Origin: Rhynchopus sp. YZ270_cl-10
Taxonomy: Eukaryota > Euglenozoa > Diplonemea > Diplonemida > Diplonemidae
Assembly (NCBI GenBank): GCA_964035575.1
Contig: OZ037894.1
Span: 186,001-250,000 of the forward strand
Direction of reading: 5' to 3'
DNA length: 64,000 nt
Shown here: piece after piece, positions 37,739-47,984 of the stretch
Position numbering within the stretch: position 1 is the first letter of the stretch
Layout of the letters: every line of letters starts with the position of its first letter
The notes under the pieces: model-generated
What the model was told of the DNA's origin: nothing
Seen by the model: the letters and a program-made list of their open reading frames with translations, nothing else
The model's database searches: none
Translations under genes and position numbers: made by a program

Positions 37739-38947
37739 ATGTATAATCACGACGAGGGTTCCAACGCCTGCAACACCTGTGGCTGCCTTGAGGGTGGACT
37801 CCTTCGCTGCACTATGATTGCATGCCCTGCCCTTCCGTGCCCGAAGCCTGAGCCCAAAACCTGCACTCTGAAGTGCGGCACCGTTGTCCCTGCTGGCTGG
37901 GGTGGAAACGACGAGGGCTCCAACGCCTGCAACACATGTGGCTGCACTGACAGTGGAAGCCTCATCTGCACACAGATTGCGTGCCTGGACGCACCATGCC
38001 CGCCGAAGAAGTCCTGTGAGCTTCAGTGTGGAACTGTTGTTGCTGACGGATGGACTGGAAAGGACGAGGGCACCAACGACTGCAACACCTGCACTTGCAC
38101 TGACGGCGCTCTCGGATGCACCAAGATCGGATGCATTGACAGCAAGGAGTGCCCGAAGCCGGAGCCCACCACCTGCACCCTTGGATGTGGCACTGTCGTC
38201 CCTGTCGGATGGGGTGGACACGACGAGGGTGACAACGCCTGCAACACCTGTGGCTGCCTTGAGAACGGTCTCCTCCGCTGCACTCTCATTGCGTGCCCTA
38301 AGCTTCCATGCCCGAAGCCTGAGCCTGAGACCTGCACTCTGAAGTGCGGCACTGTTGTCCCTGTCGGATGGGGCGGAAAGGACGAGGGCTCCAACGCCTG
38401 CAACTCCTGTGGCTGCCTTGAGGGTGGACTTCTTCGCTGCACAGAGATTGCGTGCCTGGACGCACCGTGCCCGGCAAAGAAGTCCTGTGAGCTTCAGTGC
38501 GGAACTGTTGTTGCTGACGGATGGACTGGAAAGGACGAGGGCACCAACGACTGCAACACCTGCACTTGCACTGACGGCGCTCTCGGATGCACCAAGATCG
38601 GATGCATTGACAGCAAGGAGTGCCCGAAGCCGGAGCCCACCACCTGCACCCTTGGATGTGGCACTGTTGTCCCTGTCGGATGGGGTGGAAACGACGAGGG
38701 TGACAACGCCTGCAACACCTGTGGCTGCCTTGAGAACGGTCTCCTCCGCTGCACTCTCATTGCGTGCCCTAAACTTCCATGCCCGAAGCCTGAGCCTGAG
38801 ACCTGCACTCTGAAGTGCGGCACTGTTGTCCCTGTCGGATGGGGCGGAAAGGACGAGTGCTCCAACGCCTGCAACTCCTGTGGCTGCCTTGAGGGTGGAC
38901 TTCTTCGCTGCACGGAGCAGGCGTGCGTCAACGTCCCTTCCCTGTAG
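37739..38947 (+). CDS. Cysteine-rich protein with pacifastin-like repeats
   Basis: A 402-aa protein made of eight repeats of about 50 residues. Each carries DEG-x-N-x-CNTC-x-C-x4-G-x-L-x-CT-x2-x-C, the cysteine pattern of pacifastin-type protease-inhibitor modules. A Pro/Lys/Glu linker with two further cysteines separates them. Units 3-5 and 6-8 form a 471-bp near-identical duplication. Such proteins are normally secreted, yet this frame starts in the middle of a repeat with no signal peptide. The ATG is preceded in frame by a stop, and a short out-of-frame MALLLKDV precedes it at 37720. Either the first exon is elsewhere or the 5' end has been lost. Inhibitor activity is inference; an extracellular matrix or coat role is an alternative. 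Confidence 0.72.
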   Translation: MYNHDEGSNACNTCGCLEGGLLRCTMIACPALPCPKPEPKTCTLKCGTVVPAGWGGNDEGSNACNTCGCTDSGSLICTQIACLDAPCPPKKSCELQCGTVVADGWTGKDEGTNDCNTCTCTDGALGCTKIGCIDSKECPKPEPTTCTLGCGTVVPVGWGGHDEGDNACNTCGCLENGLLRCTLIACPKLPCPKPEPETCTLKCGTVVPVGWGGKDEGSNACNSCGCLEGGLLRCTEIACLDAPCPAKKSCELQCGTVVADGWTGKDEGTNDCNTCTCTDGALGCTKIGCIDSKECPKPEPTTCTLGCGTVVPVGWGGNDEGDNACNTCGCLENGLLRCTLIACPKLPCPKPEPETCTLKCGTVVPVGWGGKDECSNACNSCGCLEGGLLRCTEQACVNVPSL

Positions 38948-39963
38948 ATGTAGAGGCGGCAACAGACGTTGAGGGGACACTGCTGGGAGCACAGTTGCAT
39001 AATCCTTGCTAGTCTTCAAACGTACCTTATTTTGAAGTGTGTACACCATTCGCATTCAACGTTTCTTATTCTTTACAGATGTGTGCACAAGTGGCGCATT
39101 CATCTTTCAAGCTTTCTTCGATACCCTGCATCCCCCCTGCAGGCTTTTTTGCATTCATTTTTTTTTAACTCTCAAAAGCGTCTTTTGTCGCATTTGATGT
39201 GTATGCCCCCCTTTTCCTAGGTCAATGGGCTGCCACCAAGGCAGCACATTGTGCCTGTTGCTAAAGCGACACCAAGCAGCGAACATGACGCGAGAAGGCA
39301 TTATGGCTATGTGTGTAATCTATTACCGCTCCTAATGTTGGCTCATCTTCGCTGTTCTTTTTTAACCTTGTTTTTGTTCATGTTTTTTATGCAAACCCCC
39401 TTTTTTTGTGCCTATGTGTTTACTTGGAGTTGTATCGCAAGGTAGTCTTTCAGAGGTTCTTTTACCTGAAACTGCTTCCCGCTCCTGTACCGCTACTCAA
39501 GACGTCTGACGAGAAATCTTTCTTGCGCCAACGTCTTATCTTATGGTGCGCACAACAACACTCCTTGTTTTGGATTTTTTATTTTTTTGGTCAACACAAA
39601 AGTAAACTAAATACCACTGGAAACATAAAACAAAGAACTTCGTTTTCTTCTTCTTTTATTTCTTTTCGCACTTCAATGTGCTCAGAACGTATGGAATCAC
39701 TTCCACCATTGCATCAGATGGTTGCGCTTCCTCCGTAATGCAATACCAAGCAGGTCTCAATCCCTTCACACAAAAACCCCTCTGATGCAGTACCACAATT
39801 GTCCTATAGCCGACAGCTGTGCACTGGGAAGCTTTTGGTAGAGGTGGCACTATCTACGTGCCATTTAAATTCACTTACTTCCTCCTTCCCCCTCCCCTTG
39901 TCTCCCTCATTCCTCTCATTCCTGACCCTTCCCTTCACTATCTCAGGGTTGCTTGCACACAGT
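38948..39963. other. Spacer
   Basis: No supported gene in 1.0 kb. It is T-rich, with a possible relative of the R2 family near 39080 (gtgtgcacaagtggcgcattcatctttcaa). It ends in a pyrimidine tract and ctatctcag 16 bases before the next ATG, a possible leader-intron acceptor. Confidence 0.45.
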
Positions 39964-41202
39964 ATGCAGGCCTCGCGGAGACTGTTCTTCCAAAGAGCTG
40001 CCACAACCAAAGCGCACGACACCTTGCGCTTCATCGCAGGGTGCAATGTTGTCGTTGGGGAGGAGCTATGCGTGGCAGCACAGCTTGCGGGCACATGCGG
40101 GGTGTGGACAGCAGTGGCACGGACAGAGCTGCTGGCAGCGTTCACCGCGATGCTGACGGCGCTGAACCCTGCAGAGGAGGGTATAGGTGCAAAGTGTCTC
40201 ATCGCAGCTGACGCCCTGCACGGACCAGGCACGCTTCTCGACAGTGCTGAAGGTGGTATCCTGCTGGAAGCATTGCAGCGCTGCGCACTCCGCCACGGCA
40301 CCGCAGTCCCCACCGTTGCGTCGATCCTCCGCAACCTCTACGAACACTCTGAAGGCAACGACGCAGCCTCTCTTCTGGTCAACACCCTGACCCCAGGTGG
40401 GGTGGGCGCAAAGGAGTACCTCCGTGCTGCTGTGGAGCGTGCTTTGGAAGGGGATGCAGGCATGGTGGGCAAGTTGTGTGCACTGTGCCGCTTTCTTGAG
40501 GATGGTGGTGATGATGCATTGGTGCATGTCTTGCCGATGGATGCATTGGCGCGTCTGTTGTTGGTGTTGCATGTGGTCGTGCCTGATGAAGGTGAGCTGT
40601 TGCGGCGGATGGCGGTGCGCGTGGGGAAGTGTGTTGAGGGGTCTCCGTGGGTTCTGCCACGGGATATGTACTTTGTGTCATTGCTGCTTGTGGGGTTGCA
40701 TGGTAGTGGTGTGGGGAAGGATGTGGTTCAAACGCAAAGCATGCTGCGCAAGGCAGATGGTCTGTGCACGGTGCCCCCCATGGACCCAGCGAAGCTGCTT
40801 GCCTTCAGGCAGCACTACACAAAAGACGCGCTCCGCACACTCAGCAGCCCGGCCGTCATCAGGGCTGCCTCCGTGCAGTCGCGCTTTGTCGTGGATGTGG
40901 ATGACGTCGCACGCAAGGCAAAGGTGTCCCGCATAACGGAGCTGACCTTCCCTCTGTTCCCAAACGTTGTGTGGAAGGGGGCAGTGCTGGTGTACCCGGA
41001 CACACCAGCGCACCTTGTCTCGCAGGTGCGCGGGAATGGGGTGCGGATATTCCGTTTGCAACAGTCTGTGGAGAAGGGGGTCCGCGTGCTGGCGTCTGTG
41101 CAGGCGACGTTGGAGAGTGGTGGCGAGAGACGCCTTCTGTTGTCTGAGGAGGTGTCTGCAGGTAGTGGTCGTGATGGTCGTGGTGATGTCAGGTCAGCGT
41201 AG
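39964..41202 (+). CDS. Unrecognised protein, possibly mitochondrial
   Basis: A 412-aa single-exon protein that I do not recognise. The N-terminus MQASRRLFFQRAATTKAH is Arg-rich, lacks acidic residues and could be an amphipathic mitochondrial presequence. The body is Ala/Leu/Val-rich and predicted mostly helical, with alternating short helices that suggest a helical-repeat protein (LEALQRCALRHGTAVPTVAS, YLRAAVERALEGDAGMVGK). The C-terminal third is more beta-rich (ITELTFPLFPNVVWKGAVLV). The start chosen follows a probable acceptor. It ends 156 bp before the COG7 start. Confidence 0.7.
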   Translation: MQASRRLFFQRAATTKAHDTLRFIAGCNVVVGEELCVAAQLAGTCGVWTAVARTELLAAFTAMLTALNPAEEGIGAKCLIAADALHGPGTLLDSAEGGILLEALQRCALRHGTAVPTVASILRNLYEHSEGNDAASLLVNTLTPGGVGAKEYLRAAVERALEGDAGMVGKLCALCRFLEDGGDDALVHVLPMDALARLLLVLHVVVPDEGELLRRMAVRVGKCVEGSPWVLPRDMYFVSLLLVGLHGSGVGKDVVQTQSMLRKADGLCTVPPMDPAKLLAFRQHYTKDALRTLSSPAVIRAASVQSRFVVDVDDVARKAKVSRITELTFPLFPNVVWKGAVLVYPDTPAHLVSQVRGNGVRIFRLQQSVEKGVRVLASVQATLESGGERRLLLSEEVSAGSGRDGRGDVRSA

Positions 41203-41357
41203 TGATGCATGTTTATGCATGTTCATCGAAGGTGAAGTGCCCATCCACCCCGTCCCTTCTGTTATGCGTTGTTTACTTCACAAACCCAAACAAAACAAAC
41301 AAACAAACACACACACACCCAGGGACAAGGTGGTTCACAGAACCCCACCCTTACACA

Positions 41358-44300
41358 ATGAGCACGATGAATATGCAGGAGTTTCAGCGTGACAACTTCA
41401 AGCCGCAGGACTGGATCAACCGGGAGTTGGCCAACGTGAAGCCAGAGGCGCTTGAGAACAACGTGAACTCCCTCGCCCTGCGGCTGCAGGTGCTTGGGAA
41501 CGAGGTGAACACTTGCTTTGAGGATCACATTATCCAGTCGCTGGCGAAGCTCCCTATGTATGGTCTTCTCTTTTGAGCCTTTTTTTTTTTTTTGTGTTAT
41601 CAAGCATTGACGAATAGAAATGGAAAACGACGGATGGTGCGTGCCCGCTTTAGCGTATTGTTTTTCCACTAACATCACTCACATTCATCAGTGAAAAACA
41701 CAATCCTTTTGCGGTGCGATAAACGAAAAAGTGTTTTCTTGTCTTTTTGTTTTTCTGCACTTTGAGTGTTTTCGGCCTTTCTTATCATTTACACAAACTA
41801 TGGAAAGACACTCGAACAACGCGCAAAAGAAGCCGCTGTGGTCAGCGTTGGCCCCGTTGACCGAAGCAGCAGGCCTCCCTTGAGTTGATCAACCTGATTA
41901 CTCACATGCCTGGCATCCGGAGTACTGTCTGCCTCGCAGGTGCAGGAAACGGAGGTAAAGTACTTCTGAACACGGATCCTCCGTGGACGGTGAAGGAAAC
42001 ACCCATGCCCTTGCATGCTAACTCGGCTGGAAAGGAGCTGCAACGCGCAGATCCACCGAGTGGGACGCCGGGACAAACTGTGACCGAAGCAGGAGGCCTC
42101 CCTTGAGTTGATCAACCTGATTACTCACATGCCTGGCATCCGGATTACTGCCTGCCTCGCAGGTGCAGGAAACGGAGGTAAAGTACTTCTGAACACGGAT
42201 CCTCCGTGGACGGTGAAGGAAACACCCATGCCCTCGCATGCTAACTCGGCTGGAAAGGAGCTGCAACGCGCAGATCCATTGAGTGGGACGCCGGGACAAA
42301 CTGCCAGGGCGGGAAAGGGTTCCGACGACGACTCCGAAGGTCCCCGTGGTCAATGATCAGGCCACTCCCGTGACACCACCACTGCCAGAGTTCACCCCAG
42401 AGTTGATGGATGTCATCGCTCGCATGCTGGATGAGAGAATAGCGTCCCAAGTACTGCCTGTCGCACAGGTGCAGGAACCGGAGAGAACAGTACTTCCTGA
42501 CGCGGTCCATCCGCTGAAGGTGAAGGAAGGGCTCGCGCTAAGCATGTTAACCCGTTGGGCAGACCGCACGCTGCAGTCTCACCGGGGGGGTAGTAGCCTG
42601 GGAAATAGGCAGAGGCGGGGAACTCACCCGAGGCGATGGACGGCTACAAATCCGAAGGCCCGTCAATGATCAGGTCACTCCCGTGACATCACCACCGCCA
42701 GAGGTCACCCCAGAGTGGATGTCATCGCTCGCATGCTGGATGGGAGTCTAGCTTCCCAAGTACTGCCTGTTACACAGGTGCAGGAACCGGAGATTGCATC
42801 TGCAAAAGCCTCAGAGAAGAAGAAGGGGGCAACCACAAGAAGGAGGGAGACAAAGTCGCCAAGAAGGCCGCGGACACCAAGTCGGACGGAGGAAGGAAGA
42901 TCCGCTGGACAGGTCGTCGGCAATGACGGACGCACAGCGGCGTTTAGATCTTCCACATTCAAATAAAAATTGTCCTCCCTCTCATATACGTCTTCCTCCC
43001 GCTTACCCTTTGCTGTCCCCACCCTCACACCTCACCACACTTTAAACCCAACCCTCCCTGCTCCCCACGCACATTCCGTCACCACGCTGGCCCTGAGACG
43101 ACCGAAACCAGGCAATAGCACTGAGCGTGGACGAGATGGAAGGTCTTGTGCTGGGGCCCAGGGCGAGACTAGCGGGCGCTCTAGCGAAGGACACAACCGA
43201 TTCAGTGGAGTCTGTCACCCGCGCCTTGTGGAGTTCTCAGGTTTTAATAGGAAAACTGTCGGGGTTTCTCCTGTGTACGACAGCGGTGGTTTCGGTGGCT
43301 GACGCAGCTGCTGGAGTGGAAGGACCTGTCCGAATCTTCCGCCCTGCTGAGTACGGCAACAGTCACCCAGAGCCTGCCCTATACGTTGGTTGCTTCCAAG
43401 ACACTGAGGGTGATGCATTCGAACAGCATGAGCAAGTCGTTGACACATTCTGCGAGTGATTCACTGTCGCTACTGGTACGGCGTCGGTTTCGCTTTCACC
43501 TTCAACGATCCAGTCACTTTCGAAGAAGCGCGTCCATGTCGATGTCTTTTCCAACAGGCACTGCGAGTGCAATAGCTTCGAGGAGTGCGTCATTGTCAGA
43601 GTCGCAAAATGCATCCAATAGTGAGTCGCTGACGGGGTCGTTGAGTAAAAGTGCGTCAATATCGTTGAGCTTGCCAACAGGGTCACAGACGCAGTCACAT
43701 ACATTGAGTCAGAGCAACACATTCAGCGCGACGTTTTCATACAGCTTGAGAAAGTCGTTGTCACTAACGGAGAGCGCGTCCACGTCAATGTCTCTTCTAA
43801 CGGGAACTGCGAATCTGAGGATGGGCCACCCGTCACGAGATTGCCCTCATGCTCACCCACATCCTGGACAATTTCGAGCGTTCATTGCTGAAGGAGGGAG
43901 CTTTTCGTCCGAACACTCAGGTTCCACCTATCCTCCCACAACTACTTCACAGAGCAGTGAGAAGGCCGGTACCGCGATACTGAAGTTGGGATTCATACTG
44001 GCATGGTTCGGATAAATACGGTCGCGATAAACGAAAAAGTGTTTTCTTTATTTCATTTAACTGTCATATCCTGAAGTCGTTTTCTATTTTTATCTTTTTC
44101 CCAGGGCGTTCGCTATCGCCATCGTTTTTTCCTGATCGTGGCGAAATGCCAAAAAATCCGAAATTTTTGCTTTTTTACTAGTGCTTAAAATAGGTCAAAA
44201 AAAATTTTCCCGCCGGAGAGAAGCTAGTTCGTGGGGGGTGAATCCCTGGTACTGAGTGGTCAAAAAAAATTGCGATTTGCGCGTGATCCCTTCCCCAGCA

Positions 44301-47300
44301 CAAGTGCTATTACAGCTGAACTTTCCTGATACTAAAACCAGCAAAACGATGGAGAATTTCATCAATCCCCCCCTCACTGAGGGTCTCTTTGTGCTGTTTA
44401 ATCAAACAGATGCACAAGAGAGAGGCATCTGTCATATGAGACTTCATCCTTAGTTTGATTATTTTCAATAAACTAAAACGTCTCTCTGCCGTTGAAGATA
44501 GAGTTGACACGAGCAGTGACACCTTCTATAACAGGGGGTACGGGGCACCTTCAGCAGACTGCAGGATTGAGGAGCGGGAGTGCTGGGGAAACTTCCTCTC
44601 ACGGCAGGCGGGTTTGCGGATGATTTTGAGTACAGTGGACACCCCTCTGCGACCCCCCCTCCGGGGGGGTCTACAGGGTGGTGGGGAGAAATCTCTCTCT
44701 CTTTTTTTTTTTTTTTTTCCCCCTTTTTTTTTTTTATTTATTTATTTATACAGGGTTTCGCCCCGGTGGGGCGAAGCCCTGGGGCGAAATAAAATGTCAT
44801 TTTTTCAGGAAAAGATTTTTTTAACGAAAAAAAATATTTTTCGCCCCGGGGCGAACGCCCTGCTTTTTCCCACCTTCTCCCTAAGACGGGACGCGACTGA
44901 AGGCGTCAGAGCAAACACTAAACACAGCATCTTCTTCTGTGCGTCGCACCCACTACCCCACTCTACCCACCCATCACTCTACAGGTGTCTCGTTGACCTG
45001 GATCGGATGAGCCGCGAGGTGAACCAGCTTTCAGGTGCACTGTCGAACATCCTCACAGAAGACGTCATCCAGCGACAGCAAGAGGCCGAGAGTGCGACAC
45101 AGTCGATTGCAAAGCTGCATCAGAAGAAGGAGAAGCTTGACTCGTATGTAAAACGGGTCTTCCTTACAGAGTGAAATGTTGTCATTTTTGATGTGTGCAT
45201 TCATCTTTCTTTTCTCCTTTTCTTTTTAATTGAATTTGGAACTATACTTGCAACCAGGGTGTTTGCACTTTCAACATCACTCTTTTTACAAGCTTTGCAA
45301 GATGGACCATCAACGACAACTAAAACAAACAAGAGAACACCCGAAACAATCCACACAACCATTGCAGGTGTCAAGACACCCTCTCCCAAACGGTGTACCT
45401 CCGTGAGAACATGCACGCACTCGACAAGTCCTTCGCTGAGGGGAACACAGCAAACATTGCATCCGAGATTGTATGCACAATACACATACCCCACACGCCC
45501 CACATGCCCCGCGTAGGGCCACAGTGCACACTTAAGGGCTACCTACAAAGCTGATACTGCACAACTCCTACTCCATGGCTTATATGTGTCGGTGTAAGGA
45601 AGTCTGCATGTTCACTTATTCATTGTCCCCCATTTATTGTTTGACAGTTGATGTATTTGGGGCATATTTTTCTCATTGTGTATCTTGTTGAGGTCGCTCA
45701 TGGATAAGATCGTATTAGCGGGTTTAATCATCATTCTTCTTCTTCTTTTACAGAACAAAATGCAGCAGGCGTTGGAAGCGGTGCGCGGCTTTGGCCAGCA
45801 CGACCAACTTGCTAGCAGCGTGGCGAGCTACGAGGAGAAGCTGCAGGAGATGGTGGAGGCTGAGTGTGTTGATGCGCTGATCAACCGCGACAAGGACAAG
45901 GCGAAGGAGCACCTTGCGACGCTGAAGAAGATTGGACGCTTGAACGAGATTCTTGTGCAGTACACGAAACGTGCTGTGCAGAGTGTAGCAAAGGAGTGGA
46001 AGGACTTTGAGGCAGCACACCCTCTGGACGGCGAGGCGTGGGGAGACGACCTGCTGCAGTTCATGCAGGGCTTCAACCAGCGTCTTGAGAACACGCTTGC
46101 TGCGTCGAAGCGCTATTACACAGATGTGTTCGGAGACGATGCGTCGCAGGTGACCCTCGAGTACTACACAGCAGTGCAGCGTGATACAGCACACTCTCAG
46201 GTGCGCTACCTCAGCAAGGCAGACCTGCCCGTGCTTGTGGAGTGCCACCGCAACTCTGCCGCCCTCCTGAAGAGCGTCATCGAGGCGCACTTCCCCCCAG
46301 CAAGCGATGCCGAAGCCCAAGCAGGCAGAGAGGCGCAGATTGAGATGCTCAAGCTTGCCGCCTCAGGCCCCTTCCGCCACCAGCAGTCCGTGTACCCCTC
46401 CCTCGAGGAGACGCGCCTCAAGACTCTTGTCGACGGCATGCGCTTCGTGCGCGACCTCGCCAACCAGCAGAAGAACATCAAAATCAACCCCACCATGGTG
46501 CTCGAGATCACCGAGGGCACGTCGACGCTGCTGCATGAGTGCCAGCTTGCTGTCGAGCGCTGCATTGCGTTCACCTCTGGGGAGACAAGCACGCAGGCGA
46601 AGACGTTAGAGCTCTTTGCGACGTTGAACGTTGTTCTTGGCCACTTCTCATCCAAGATCCTGGACGTTGTCCTGCGCCTGCGTGTGGGGCTTGGCCTCAA
46701 CGAGGACGACAAAGGCGAGAAGGAACGCTCTGAGTCTCCTGTCGCACCTGTGACGGACCAGGACAACGTTAAGCTGAAGCTGACGCTGCAGCTGCACCAC
46801 GCTGCGCAGGGTGTGGGCATCAAGATCGGGCTGTTCAACACATGGCTGCACGACCACGTGGCTGGGATGAAGCGCGACGAGAGCACCGCAAACCTGAAGA
46901 AGTTCGTCGAGAACGCACACACCTCTGCCGACACTGCCGGCGAGGGTGGCGCGAGCATCTTCGCTGCTGCGACACGCACGACACAGAAGCTCGAGAAAAC
47001 CGTTGAGGCTATTGTCTTTGACCTCCTGTTCTCACCCGTTGCCGCACGCCTAGCAAACCTGCATGCTCTACAGCTCTACTGCGAGAAGAGCAAGAACTCT
47101 TACGGCTATGCCTCGCCTATGGACAGCCTGCCTATCATTGGCGACTATTTGTTGGGTTTGCCTGAGGCGCTGAGCCAGGCTTCTACGGGGCTGGAGAATG
47201 AGGACAACTCGACGTGGATTGTGTTGATCATGAAGCGGACGTCGGATCTGTTTCTTGAGCAGGTGACACGCATTCCGCAGCTGACACCGCAGGGTGTGCT

Positions 47301-47556
47301 GCAGCTTGAGACTGATGTGGGGTACATCAGCAACGTCATGGGGGCGTTCAATCTGACAGTGCCTGCGCTAGGTGCGCTGCTCATTGTGCTCTCAGGAAAT
47401 GAGGAGGCGGCTGTCAAGCAGGAGCTCGAAGCATCCTTCCCCGGATGCGTAGACCTGCTCGACCTTATCCAAGCAAAACGCAAGTCCGCTGACACAGCCA
47501 CAACCGCACAAAAACAACCACAAAAAACCGACCCCCCAACAGCAAAGCGCGATTAG
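41358..47556 (+). CDS. COG7: Conserved oligomeric Golgi complex subunit 7
   Basis: Four exons (41358-41557, 44985-45143, 45368-45470, 45754-47556) give 754 aa; human COG7 has 770. Phases match at every junction. The introns are 3,427, 224 and 283 bp (donors GTATGG, GTATGT and GTATGC; acceptors TACAG, TGCAG and TACAG). COG7 is part of lobe B of the COG tether for retrograde vesicles at the Golgi. Matching blocks include FQRDNFKPQDWIN at the N-terminus (human FLADDFDVKEWIN), LPMCLVDLDRMSREV across the first splice, LQEMVEAECVDALINRDKDKA, and the C-terminal YISNVMGAFNL region (human YLINVMDALGL). The first intron is swollen by repeats and a MITE, described separately. It is also the only gene here with an intron over 0.5 kb. 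Confidence 0.92.
41859..42304 (+). repeat. Two tandem copies of a 223-bp unit
   Basis: Units start GACCGAAGCAGSAGGCCTCC at 41859 and 42082 and differ at only a few positions. Two further, more diverged units follow (about 42350-42600 and 42665-42790), sharing ...CGCATGCTGG and CAGGTGCAGGAA words. In the diverged units the + strand reads ELMDVIARMLDERIASQVLP, which suggests descent from a protein repeat. Confidence 0.75.
43136..44015 (+). pseudogene. Broken Ser-rich repeat protein gene
   Basis: The + strand carries a Ser-rich pattern in more than one frame: three spaced copies of a SAS-x-S-x-S-LPTGT-like unit (RSASMSMSFPTGT, KSASISLSLPTGS, ESASTSMSLLTGT). It is preceded by a possible membrane span (LIGKLSGFLLCTTAVVSVA, from the ATG at 43136). 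Frame changes between the parts and a position inside the COG7 intron indicate a decayed fragment, probably of a secreted or surface Ser-rich host protein. No intact family member is in the window for comparison. Confidence 0.45.
44102..44862 (+). mobile_element. hAT-type MITE, copy 1 (in COG7 intron 1)
   Basis: A 761-bp non-autonomous element. The perfect 12-bp terminal inverted repeats are CAGGGCGTTCGC and GCGAACGCCCTG. The perfect 8-bp target duplication ctttttcc (44094-44101 and 44863-44870) is the hAT signature length. A near-identical copy lies at 61847-62584. The internal sequence is non-coding, with long T tracts and a nested GC hairpin (44751-44781, CAGGGTTTCGCCCC and partner). It needs a hAT transposase from elsewhere. 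High similarity of the two copies suggests fairly recent movement. Confidence 0.92.
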
Positions 47557-47984
47557 ATTGAAGGGTGAATGGTGAAGGGAATAATGAGGGGGTGGGGTTG
47601 GGGTGGGAGAGGGGAGGGAGGAGAGGGAGGGAAGGGGAGCGAAACGGAAACATAATAAAATACAGCGAACGGGAGGGGAGGGAAAATAATGCTCTCCCCC
47701 ACCACCCGGCCTCGTGCGAGAGAATTGCCAGAACAAAATAGGCATGTAAGAAGCCACAAAAAATTACCCCTGGTCCACCTTCCCCCCCCCGCCATTTGGT
47801 AAAAAAAGATAACCTCTTTTTAGCTCAACGAGAATAAGAAATACAGCACAAATACATCCCTACTGAACAACTCCCCCCCTCCAAAACATACATTTTTTTC
47901 CCCCTTTCCTGAGCATTGGTCGCAACCCCACCCCACTGCACCCACACTACGTCACCCACACCCCCACACCAGAAACCCTCTACA
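47557..47984. other. Spacer
   Basis: No gene. G/A-rich after COG7, then C-rich. The carboxypeptidase leader is C/A-rich with little T. Confidence 0.5.

Larger units (their letters stand above)
41716..44048. repeat. 2.3-kb segment bounded by a 25-bp direct repeat, in COG7 intron 1
   Basis: A 25-bp word beginning GCGATAAACGAAAAAGTG occurs at 41716-41740 and again at 44024-44048. The 2.3 kb between them is unlike the AT-rich intron ends: it is GC-rich and contains coding-like but broken frames. It could be an insertion with a long target duplication or a duplicated genomic segment. No transposase, reverse transcriptase or poly(A) tail is visible. Confidence 0.55.

Noticed and set aside
37640-39055. 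A 471-codon minus-strand frame opposite the pacifastin-like gene
   Set aside because: It is antisense of a GC-rich repeat. The plus frame has conserved cysteine spacing and the minus frame only Ala/Val/Leu repeats.
41716-44048. LTR retrotransposon in COG7 intron 1
   Set aside because: The direct repeat is only 25 bp, with no primer-binding site, polypurine tract or reverse-transcriptase sequence seen.
44455-45174. A single 239-codon frame running from the MITE into COG7 exon 2
   Set aside because: Its first part is hAT MITE sequence. Only the last 52 codons are COG7, joined to exon 1 by a proper acceptor at 44984.
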